From an uncultured Flavobacterium sp. (GTDB lineage Bacteria > Bacteroidota > Bacteroidia > Flavobacteriales > Flavobacteriaceae), in the NCBI RefSeq assembly GCF_946479975.1, contig NZ_CAMLIX010000150.1, forward strand, positions 1 through 12,893: a DNA stretch of 12,893 nucleotides, given 5' to 3'. A program made the translations under genes and the position numbers. How positions within the stretch are numbered: the stretch's first letter is position 1; the number at the start of each line of letters is the position of its first letter. Under the pieces are notes generated by a model that was given only the letters and a program-made list of their open reading frames with translations, made no database searches and was not told where the DNA came from. Below are positions 1 to 5,115 of this stretch, piece after piece.

Positions 1-418
1 GACCTTCGTTTCTTTTCATGGTTGAACCGATGCCTTTTCCGCAGGTTCCGTTTTCAATATTTCGCACATTTCCTCTGTTGTGCCAAACATCAAAAGGCGT
101 TGTGACTTTTGCCAAAGGATGAATGTACAAATCCAGATTAGCTTCTTTCTCTTTTAATTCTTCTTTTTCATTGAATAAAAAAAGCGGATGGATTGTGCAA
201 TGCTCGCTGTAATAAGACGGAAGTCCGCGAAGTGCGCCACTCGCAAAACTTGAATGAACGTGTTTTTTATCGCCGATCATAACGGTGTGTGCCGCCTGCT
301 GGCCTCCAGAAAAGCGAATCACGATAGATTCAGGATTTTGTCTTGCCAGAAAATCTGTTGTTATGCCTTTTCCTTCATCGCCAAATCCTAAACCTATAAC
401 TATTTTCGCTGTTTTCAT
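1..418 (-). CDS. Divergent adenylosuccinate synthetase (PurA-like) homologue, N-terminal 139 residues, truncated by window edge
   Basis: The reading frame starts at ATG 418 and is open to the left edge, so about two thirds of the protein is missing. The start fits the family: a beta strand (KIVIGLGF) leads into GDEGKG at residues 13-18, the PurA P-loop with the catalytic Asp (D14) and Lys (K17). SGGQQAAHT (37-45) corresponds to the PurA GGHNAGHT segment. The catalytic His is kept (H44), but the IMP-contacting Asn is Gln (Q41). GTCGKGIGST (124-133) corresponds to the IMP-phosphate loop TTGRGIGP. True PurA joins IMP and aspartate using GTP to make adenylosuccinate. This copy is clearly diverged, and its position after prs-like and VWA genes argues against being the housekeeping purA. 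It could be a paralogue with a changed substrate. The superfamily call is secure; the substrate is unknown. It lies 160 bp downstream of the VWA gene, separated by an inverted repeat. Confidence 0.85.
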   Translation of the reverse strand, partial: MKTAKIVIGLGFGDEGKGITTDFLARQNPESIVIRFSGGQQAAHTVMIGDKKHVHSSFASGALRGLPSYYSEHCTIHPLFLFNEKEELKEKEANLDLYIHPLAKVTTPFDVWHNRGNVRNIENGTCGKGIGSTMKRNEG

Positions 419-432
419 TTTGTTGTTATTTA

Positions 433-573
433 TTTAAACACATAGAATCATAGATTTTAGAAACATTATAAGGCGTTTCACTTGTTTCAATTCACATAGC
501 TATGTTTTAGAAACTAGTTTCTTTCCATTATCTCAAACTCAAAAGAAAAAATCTATGTTTCTATGTGTTTAAA
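433..573. repeat. Nested inverted-repeat element with 26-bp arms
   Basis: Arms at 433-458 and 548-573 are reverse complements over 26 bp with a single mismatch; the core words are TTTAAACACATAG and CTATGTGTTTAAA. Between them lie two smaller perfect palindromes: ACATAGCTATGT (494-505) and AGAAACTAGTTTCT (509-522). The element fills almost the whole gap between the VWA and PurA-like genes. No ORF or TAnnTTTG box is seen in it. It looks like an interspersed intergenic repeat, possibly folding in RNA as a long-range hairpin. Confidence 0.75.
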
Positions 574-578
574 AAAAA

Positions 579-1448
579 TTAAAGCATTTCTATATTATCT
601 AAACCGGTATCACTTGCACCAGAAACTGGTGTTGTTCCTAAACCAGAACTTTTATGTTTATCGCAGATAATCTTTTTGATTACATTTGGAATTTCTCTAT
701 GATCTTCGATAGATAAACAGTTTTGTCCCAATAATTCTTTCCATTCAACATCAGCATTGATCGCTTGACCTGAATGCAGTACACTTATGTGATAAACATC
801 GTATCTTTTTTGCGCTTCTGCTAACAATTCAAGATGTGTATAAGTCTGTTGTCCCTGCCCCATAATTTCTTTGATTGCCGAAGCTGGAAGTTTTTTTAAA
901 CCTGGTTCATCACCAACTGTAAACAACAATCCTTTTTGTCCTCTTTTTTCGAATGCATCAGTTTTAGTGTGAAAAGCTGCAAAATACCACGCTAAAAGAT
1001 AACTTTCGCCAGCGTTTCCTCCGCCCCCACCTTCAATATAGGTTCTAGTTAACCACATATCCAATTCTTCATCTCCAGATTCAAACTGTCCAACTTGAAG
1101 CGGATATCTGTCGCATTCGTGATCTCCAATTCCTAAGAATAAAAGTGCTGGATCTGGAACGCCGCCTTGAATAATACCTCCCATTAATTTTGGAAGTCCA
1201 TCTTTAATCAGTTCGTGCGGAATATGTCCCATACTTCCTGTAACGTCCAATCCTAAAATAATTGGAACTGTATTGGGATGAACCTCAGAATCTCTAGCTT
1301 CTCTAAAAATCACTCCGTTTGGATTCATAGATTCGTGAGCTCTGTGTAATGCATTCTGTGTAAATATTTCGCTTGCAGATTTTTTTCCGTAACCTGCTGC
1401 TTGAGCTCTGCTCAAACGAGCGCCTATATCGTATCTTGTACCTCCCAT
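579..1448 (-). CDS. VWA-domain protein with intact MIDAS motif, operon partner of prs-like and PurA-like genes
   Basis: This 289-residue protein has no signal peptide and is probably cytoplasmic. Residues 63-72 (IILGLDVTGS) form the first VWA strand and a MIDAS motif of D-x-T-x-S type (D68, T70, S72), which in this fold binds a divalent metal and a partner protein. A glycine run, GGGGGNAGES (140-149), follows. LLFTVGDEPG (174-183) places D180 where the last MIDAS acidic residue usually lies. The basic N-terminus and the Gly/Ser-rich tail (268-284) look flexible. The upstream 111-residue gene ends 2 bp before this ATG (TAG-TC-ATG), so translation is probably coupled. VWA proteins often work with AAA+ ATPases of MoxR type, but none is visible here. 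The role is unknown; a scaffold or metal-dependent assembly role is inference. Confidence 0.8.
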   Translation of the reverse strand: MGGTRYDIGARLSRAQAAGYGKKSASEIFTQNALHRAHESMNPNGVIFREARDSEVHPNTVPIILGLDVTGSMGHIPHELIKDGLPKLMGGIIQGGVPDPALLFLGIGDHECDRYPLQVGQFESGDEELDMWLTRTYIEGGGGGNAGESYLLAWYFAAFHTKTDAFEKRGQKGLLFTVGDEPGLKKLPASAIKEIMGQGQQTYTHLELLAEAQKRYDVYHISVLHSGQAINADVEWKELLGQNCLSIEDHREIPNVIKKIICDKHKSSGLGTTPVSGASDTGLDNIEML

Positions 1449-1450
1449 GA

Positions 1451-1786
1451 CTAAAATGTTTTACCAAATAAATATTCAAATCTCTTTTTTGTTACTTCAA
1501 ATTGGATGTTTAAATTTCTAATCGTCAGCGAAAGTTCCATATCTTTCTGAACAAAGGCTTCTGGCTGAAAATCGGCAAATGTTAAACTGTTTTTATCCAG
1601 CGGACTAATATCAATCAGTCCTTCTTGTTCTCTTTCGAGTCTTTTGATTTTCAATTCGATATCTTCGACTCTTCTTCTATAAATTAATTCAGAATCTTCG
1701 CCAATTGTTTTGGCTCTATCTTCTCTAATCTGATCATTGTTTCTTTTTAAAGACTCAATAAATCTTGGTTTTAAATCGTCGCTCAT
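1451..1786 (-). CDS. Small charged coiled-coil protein, coupled to the VWA gene
   Basis: I chose ATG 1786 (MSDDLKPRFI, 111 residues). The frame stays open upstream to 1945, but that part reads through AT-rich repeat DNA and the CCCGAAGCTTCGGG palindrome, giving an implausible N-terminus. The protein is highly charged. Residues 10-58 are rich in Glu, Arg, Lys and Leu with heptad-like spacing (RRRVEDIELKIKRLEREQE), suggesting a coiled coil. The C-terminal part (82-108) is another amphipathic helix ending FEYLFGKTF. There are no catalytic motifs, signal peptide or membrane segment. The 2-bp gap to the VWA gene suggests that the two proteins interact. I do not recognise the family. It could be an adaptor for the VWA protein. 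Confidence 0.7.
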   Translation of the reverse strand: MSDDLKPRFIESLKRNNDQIREDRAKTIGEDSELIYRRRVEDIELKIKRLEREQEGLIDISPLDKNSLTFADFQPEAFVQKDMELSLTIRNLNIQFEVTKKRFEYLFGKTF

Positions 1787-1825
1787 AATTTTTTTGTGGT
1801 TTTGTTTCAGGTTTTTCTTTGTTTC

Positions 1826-1841
1826 TCCCGAAGCTTCGGGA
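1826..1841. repeat. 16-bp perfect palindrome TCCCGAAGCTTCGGGA
   Basis: This is a fully self-complementary 16-mer, the only GC-rich stretch in the prs to coiled-coil gap. It can form a 6-bp stem with an AGCT loop on either strand. No T-run follows on either side, so a classical terminator is unlikely. It resembles short palindromes scattered in flavobacterial intergenic DNA (from memory, unverified). Confidence 0.6.
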
Positions 1842-1909
1842 TCAGGTTGTATGCTGAACTTGAATTTGAAACGATTATCTGAAACGGTTAATAGAATTTT
1901 TGTTGTGGG

Positions 1910-1965
1910 TTTCAAGTTTAACGTTAAGTACAAAACGTGAAACATTAAACTTGAAACATTAAACT
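1910..1965. repeat. Inverted and direct repeat at the 3' end of the prs-like gene
   Basis: TTTCAAGTTTAA (1910-1921) is inverted perfectly as TTAAACTTGAAA (1945-1956). The motif GAAACATTAAACT is also directly repeated at 1939-1951 and 1953-1965, so the second copy covers the prs-like stop codon (1959-1961). The stem is AT-only in character and is not followed by a T-run on the minus strand. It may be an mRNA 3'-end or processing hairpin rather than a terminator. Confidence 0.6.
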
Positions 1966-2792
1966 AATTCATTAAGTCCAATAACTTGAACATTTTCTCC
2001 TTCAAAATCTTTAAAAGAATTCGTTGTAAAAATGCCGTCAAAACAATCTAAAACTTCAAAACCTTTATTGAAAATTCCGTGACTTACTGCTAAGTATAAT
2101 TTTCCGGCGTTTTTCTTTTTTAGTTCTTCAGCTAATCCTACGAAAGTTCCTCCTCCGTCACAGATATCATCTACAATTAAACAATCCATTCCGTTTAAAT
2201 CGTCTTCGTAAACTTTAAAACCAGATAATCTTCCAGTTTTTACATCGCGACTTTTACTGCATTCTACAACTTCAACTCCGCCTAAAAATTCAGAAACTTT
2301 GTAGATTTTTTTCAAAGCACCACCGTCTGGAGAAATCAATTTTACGTTTTCGCCAATTCGGTTTAAAACTTCTTTTATAAAAGTATAATTCGGAATTACA
2401 GTAGAATTATTCAATAAAGCTGGAGTTACTTCAGAATGCGCATCAAAAACAAAAACTTTGTTCAACTGCATGGCATTTATAATATCAGCATACACTTTTA
2501 CAGACAATGGTTCGCCAGGAATCATTACACGATCTTGTCTAGCAGCAGGGAAATACGGAATAAAAAGATCAATAATCTTAACATCCATTCTTCGTAATGC
2601 ATCAACGGTAACACACAATAAACCTAAATCATTGAAAGAATTTAATCTATGTGTAATGGTAACTTTTTTGTTTGCATCAAAATCTGGTGCGATTTTGATG
2701 TGTGGCTCTCCTCCAGAGAAAGTAAAACTTTGAAATTTAATTCCTTCCTGATTTTGAAAAGGAGCGAATTTTGGGTCGAGATTTAGTATCAT
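1959..2792 (-). CDS. Ribose-phosphate pyrophosphokinase (PRPP synthetase) homologue, short divergent form
   Basis: Prs transfers pyrophosphate from ATP to ribose-5-phosphate to give PRPP, the precursor of nucleotides and NAD. Recognisable family segments, in order: FSGGEPHIKI (25-34), YFPAARQDR (80-88, ATP-site loop), DAHS (117-120, versus the usual DLHA), SPDGG (154-158), a KSR segment (180-182) at the catalytic flexible-loop position, the PRPP loop VDDICDGGGTF (207-217) and SHG (237-239). At 277 residues it is clearly shorter than the usual 310-320, and several motifs differ from housekeeping Prs, so it is probably a specialised paralogue. It sits next to an NrtR-like regulator, with a strong promoter and twin palindromes just upstream. 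That fits PRPP supply for NAD salvage or for the downstream PurA-like enzyme. A related activity on another ribosyl phosphate cannot be excluded. Confidence 0.88.
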   Translation of the reverse strand: MILNLDPKFAPFQNQEGIKFQSFTFSGGEPHIKIAPDFDANKKVTITHRLNSFNDLGLLCVTVDALRRMDVKIIDLFIPYFPAARQDRVMIPGEPLSVKVYADIINAMQLNKVFVFDAHSEVTPALLNNSTVIPNYTFIKEVLNRIGENVKLISPDGGALKKIYKVSEFLGGVEVVECSKSRDVKTGRLSGFKVYEDDLNGMDCLIVDDICDGGGTFVGLAEELKKKNAGKLYLAVSHGIFNKGFEVLDCFDGIFTTNSFKDFEGENVQVIGLNELV

Positions 2793-2803
2793 AGTTTTTA
2801 TAG

Positions 2804-2824
2804 TTTGCGTTAATTATACGCAAA
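2804..2824. promoter_or_regulatory. Putative NrtR-type operator 1, perfect 7-7-7 palindrome
   Basis: TTTGCGT at 2804-2810 and ACGCAAA at 2818-2824 are perfect inverted arms around 7 bp. On the minus strand one arm begins with the TTTG of the prs -7 box, so a bound protein would cover the -7 element and start site and should repress. The neighbouring NUDIX/winged-helix protein is the obvious ligand; that link is inference. Confidence 0.7.
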
Positions 2825-2850
2825 TGTAGAAATTAATTTTAAATAAACAA
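2821..2850 (-). promoter_or_regulatory. Bacteroidota-type promoter of the prs-like operon
   Basis: Read on the minus strand, TTG (complement of 2848-2850) is followed after exactly 19 bp by TACATTTG (complement of 2821-2828). This is a full match to the TTG-N19-TAnnTTTG signature of flavobacterial primary sigma factors. Transcription would begin near 2815, leaving a leader of roughly 20 nt before ATG 2792. No Shine-Dalgarno sequence is seen. Confidence 0.75.
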
Positions 2851-2855
2851 TTTAT

Positions 2856-2876
2856 TTTGTGTAAAAATTACGCAAA
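2856..2876. promoter_or_regulatory. Putative NrtR-type operator 2, one-mismatch copy overlapping the NUDIX stop codon
   Basis: TTTGTGT at 2856-2862 and ACGCAAA at 2870-2876 repeat the operator 1 pattern with one mismatch and the same 7-bp spacer. It lies 5 bp upstream of the TTG element and overlaps the stop codon (2868-2870) of the regulator gene. Its centre is 52 bp from operator 1, about five turns of B-DNA, so two bound dimers would face the same side. Confidence 0.65.
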
Positions 2877-3560
2877 CTTTATTTCGAAGTGAAAGCCTTT
2901 TTCAGTTAGTTCACTGTATTTCAATTTATTGAACTTAAAAAGTTTTGCTGGACGACCTGATTTAATGGGGGAAAAATTTTCAGTCTGTTCTAAAATACCG
3001 TAGCTTAAAATCTTTTTTCGAAAGTTTCTTCGGTCGATTTCTTTTTCTAAAATAGTGCAGTACAAGTTTTCGAGATCTGAAAACAAGAATTCTTCAGGAA
3101 GCAAATCAAAGCCAATTGGCTCATAAGTTAGTTTGGATTTTAATCTTTCGATTCCTTTTTCTAAAATTTGATTATGATCAAAAGCTAAAGAAGGAATTTC
3201 ATTTATTTTAAACCATTGTACTCTTTCGGCATCAGTATCTGCTTTAATTTCTAAGTTCGAGGCATCGACCAAAGCATAATATGCCACAGAAATAACACGG
3301 TTTCTAGAATCTCTATGAATATTATCTCCAAAAGTGTATAACTGCTCCATAAAAGTGAGCTGTACGTTGGTTTCTTCATGCAGTTCACGAATAACCGCAT
3401 CACTTAAAGACTCATCGTTTTGAACTAATCCGCCTGGTAAAGCCCAATATTTTTCTGAAGAACCAAACTGCTGTTCGATCAATAATACATATAAATCACT
3501 ACTTTTGTAACCAAAAACAATAGCATCTACAGCAATTCTAATATTTTGCAATTTTTCCAT
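2868..3560 (-). CDS. NUDIX-domain transcriptional regulator, NrtR family
   Basis: I chose ATG 3560 (MEKLQNIRIAV), where NrtR-type proteins begin; it sits 21 bp after a TATATTTG promoter box. The 230-residue protein has an N-terminal NUDIX domain (about 5-145) with box G44-x5-E50-x7-R58-E59-L60-x-E62-E63. All core metal ligands are kept and only the late Gly is Asn (N65), so hydrolase activity is possible. The C-terminal winged helix (about 155-225) shows DRRNFRRK-like and SGRPAKLFKF segments (176-184, 201-210) typical of NrtR. Family members repress NAD-biosynthesis genes and respond to ADP-ribose-type ligands; some Bacteroidota relatives control sugar genes instead. The adjacent prs-like gene and twin palindromes favour a nucleotide/NAD role. 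I give no symbol because the regulon is unproven. Confidence 0.85.
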   Translation of the reverse strand: MEKLQNIRIAVDAIVFGYKSSDLYVLLIEQQFGSSEKYWALPGGLVQNDESLSDAVIRELHEETNVQLTFMEQLYTFGDNIHRDSRNRVISVAYYALVDASNLEIKADTDAERVQWFKINEIPSLAFDHNQILEKGIERLKSKLTYEPIGFDLLPEEFLFSDLENLYCTILEKEIDRRNFRKKILSYGILEQTENFSPIKSGRPAKLFKFNKLKYSELTEKGFHFEIKFA

Positions 3561-3581
3561 ATTTAAAAAATCATATTTAAA

Positions 3582-3589
3582 CAAATATA
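3582..3589 (-). promoter_or_regulatory. -7 box of the NUDIX regulator promoter
   Basis: TATATTTG on the minus strand matches TAnnTTTG perfectly and lies 21 bp upstream of ATG 3560. No TTG is seen at the usual 17-23 bp distance; that region is occupied by the near arm of the 20-bp inverted repeat, which may substitute for or mask it. Confidence 0.55.
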
Positions 3590-3594
3590 ACGAA

Positions 3595-3649
3595 TGAGAG
3601 TCAATTTTGTAATTGAATACCGAAGCATAAATTACAAAATTGACTCTCA
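3595..3649. repeat. Perfect 20-bp inverted repeat upstream of the regulator gene
   Basis: Arms TGAGAGTCAATTTTGTAATT (3595-3614) and its exact reverse complement (3630-3649) enclose a 15-bp loop. It lies between the PKD lipoprotein stop and the regulator promoter, 5 bp from the -7 box. There is no T-run after the stem on the minus strand. It may act as a 3'-end hairpin for the lipoprotein mRNA, an operator, or a mobile repeat. Confidence 0.7.
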
Positions 3650-3668
3650 AAAAATAGTTTTCGGTTTT

Positions 3669-4031
3669 CTAATTTACCGTTATAGTTCTGGTTTTATCTT
3701 GTGTACATTCTGATGAATTTCCTTTTTTTGTTGTCACTGTAGCCTTAACTGTATAAGAACCTGCCGCATTATAAGTATGTGATACAGATATTCCAGTAGC
3801 AGTTTGCCCATCTCCAAAATTCCATTTTACATCACCTAATGTTCTTTCGCTGCTTGCATATTCAATTGAAAAATTTATCTTTTTTGAATTCGATGCATCC
3901 ACAGGATGTTTTAATTCAAGAAGAATAGCGTCTCCAAAACAATCAGCGATATTCTCTTCCTCACTTTTACTACATGAAATAGTAATAAAAAATGCCATTG
4001 TCAACATTAAAATTGCTGTAAACTTTTTCAT
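3669..4031 (-). CDS. Small PKD-domain surface lipoprotein
   Basis: This 120-residue protein has a short hydrophobic signal (4-18) and lipobox ISC with the lipidated Cys at 20. The mature start CSKSEEE is acidic right after the Cys, resembling the lipoprotein export signal that sends Bacteroidota lipoproteins to the cell surface. Residues 45-120 form a single PKD domain, shown by VKWNFGDGQTATG (68-80) and SHTYNAAGSYTVKATV (84-99). Cys31 and Cys109 could form a disulfide. PKD domains are Ig-like and usually mediate protein or glycan contacts. No catalytic domain is present and the partner is unknown. It has its own promoter and an apparent hairpin after it, so it is probably monocistronic. Confidence 0.85.
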   Translation of the reverse strand: MKKFTAILMLTMAFFITISCSKSEEENIADCFGDAILLELKHPVDASNSKKINFSIEYASSERTLGDVKWNFGDGQTATGISVSHTYNAAGSYTVKATVTTKKGNSSECTQDKTRTITVN

Positions 4032-4059
4032 AATTGGAAATTTTAGTGGATTTATTCCT

Positions 4060-4090
4060 CAAAAATATTCTTTTAAAAAACAAGGTCAAA
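4060..4090 (-). promoter_or_regulatory. Promoter of the PKD lipoprotein gene
   Basis: On the minus strand TTTG (complement of 4087-4090) is followed after 19 bp by TATTTTTG (complement of 4060-4067), a perfect TTTG-N19-TAnnTTTG match. The leader to ATG 4031 is about 20 nt. Confidence 0.7.
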
Positions 4091-4124
4091 GCAAAACAGA
4101 AGAATTTTCAGATAATTAATACCA

Positions 4125-5030
4125 CTATAATCTGTTCCCAAAAAACAGTTTCAGCTCTTTTGAAATAATTTCAAAAAACGAATTTAAGTTATTGTTTTTT
4201 GGAGCCAGTAAATACACAAATTCTTCTGGAACATGAAAACTATTCCACACTAATTGCAGTTTATTTTGTTTGATAAAATTTCTAGCATTGCAATTCCACG
4301 TTGCCGCAATTCCTTCATTTTTAGACAAAAGTCGTAACATTTCAGCTTCTGATGGGATAATATAATTCGGCACCATTGATGGTCTTTTTTTATTAAAAGC
4401 ATGCAGCCAAAATAGTTTTATATGCGGAATACGCGCATCATGACTGTACCATTTCTTTGCATTGAGCCATTGTTCTATTTCTGTAAAATTATCTGCTTTT
4501 AATCTCTGGCGGAATTCTGTTATATCTAAAGTCGTTGGAGCAACTAGAATCAGTTTTATTTTTCCAACAATTTCATAAGTGGTATCAAAAGTATCAAACC
4601 TTTTTGTGGTAATCGCAAAATCTAATTTTTTAGCATCGACTAAAGCAAAAAGCTCATCATTTTCTGCGAAAGTAAAATCGATTAAATCAAATTTTGCAAT
4701 TAATAGATCACCCACACAGTCAAAAAGATGTTTTGAAATTCCAACAGAAATTAATCGATTGGCATCTTCTGCTTTTGCTCTAAAGCTAGTTTCCACATTT
4801 TCAAGCCTTTCTAAAGCATCTATTATTAAATTATTCAGTAACTTAGCATATTCTGTTGGTTCAACTCCTTTTGATTTTCGGTTAAATAATTTATTACCAA
4901 CATGCGCTTCTAACATAGAAATCTGCTGACTCACGGCCGGCTGACTCATAAATAACTCTTTTGCGGCGACCGAAAAATTACCATTTTTATAAACCGCCTT
5001 AAATGTTCTGTACCATTCTAGATTTACCAT
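4125..5030 (-). CDS. LysR-type transcriptional regulator
   Basis: I chose ATG 5030 (MVNLEWYRTF, 301 residues), the usual LysR start; the open frame further upstream would run through the promoter region into the divergent gene. The N-terminal winged HTH covers about 1-60, with NFSVAAKELFMSQPAVSQQI (18-37) as helix-turn-helix and LFNRKSKGVEPTE (48-60) as wing. The rest (about 88-295) is the two-lobed effector domain, fairly divergent, with no ligand obvious from sequence. It is divergently transcribed from an exported DJ-1/PfpI protein over an 85-bp gap, the classic LysR arrangement, so it probably controls that gene, the downstream aldehyde reductase and itself. A reactive carbonyl or oxidative signal is a plausible inducer (inference). 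Confidence 0.9.
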   Translation of the reverse strand: MVNLEWYRTFKAVYKNGNFSVAAKELFMSQPAVSQQISMLEAHVGNKLFNRKSKGVEPTEYAKLLNNLIIDALERLENVETSFRAKAEDANRLISVGISKHLFDCVGDLLIAKFDLIDFTFAENDELFALVDAKKLDFAITTKRFDTFDTTYEIVGKIKLILVAPTTLDITEFRQRLKADNFTEIEQWLNAKKWYSHDARIPHIKLFWLHAFNKKRPSMVPNYIIPSEAEMLRLLSKNEGIAATWNCNARNFIKQNKLQLVWNSFHVPEEFVYLLAPKNNNLNSFFEIISKELKLFFGNRL

Positions 5031-5049
5031 GATATAAATTATTTTATAA

Positions 5050-5099
5050 CAAACATAGTTTATTTTATTTTTACTGATATCACATAAGCCGTAAATTTG
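5050..5099. promoter_or_regulatory. Divergent LysR / DJ-1 promoter region
   Basis: Two perfect TAnnTTTG boxes face outward: TATGTTTG on the minus strand (5050-5057) for the LysR gene and TAAATTTG on the plus strand (5092-5099) for the DJ-1-like gene. Neither has a clear TTG element at the right distance, as expected for activator-dependent promoters. Between them lies the palindrome TGATATCA (5075-5082) inside an AT-rich stretch, a possible core of the LysR site. Confidence 0.5.
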
Positions 5100-5115
5100 T
5101 TTAAAATTTAATATT

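Noticed and set aside
1..418. PurZ (2-aminoadenine) enzyme of phage type
   Set aside because: The catalytic Asp in GDEGKG is retained, whereas phage PurZ is known for changing it; no phage genes are nearby. Not excluded until the full protein is seen.
1787..1945. N-terminal extension of the coiled-coil gene starting at 1945
   Set aside because: It would translate the palindrome and AT-rich repeats and overlaps nothing conserved; MSDDLKPRF at 1786 is a natural start.
1910..1956. Rho-independent terminator after the prs-like gene
   Set aside because: The stem is AT-rich and no T-run follows on the minus strand; read-through to the next genes is more likely.
3561..3650. NUDIX start at 3650
   Set aside because: The extra 30 residues read through the inverted repeat and the TATATTTG box; the family start is MEKLQNIRI.
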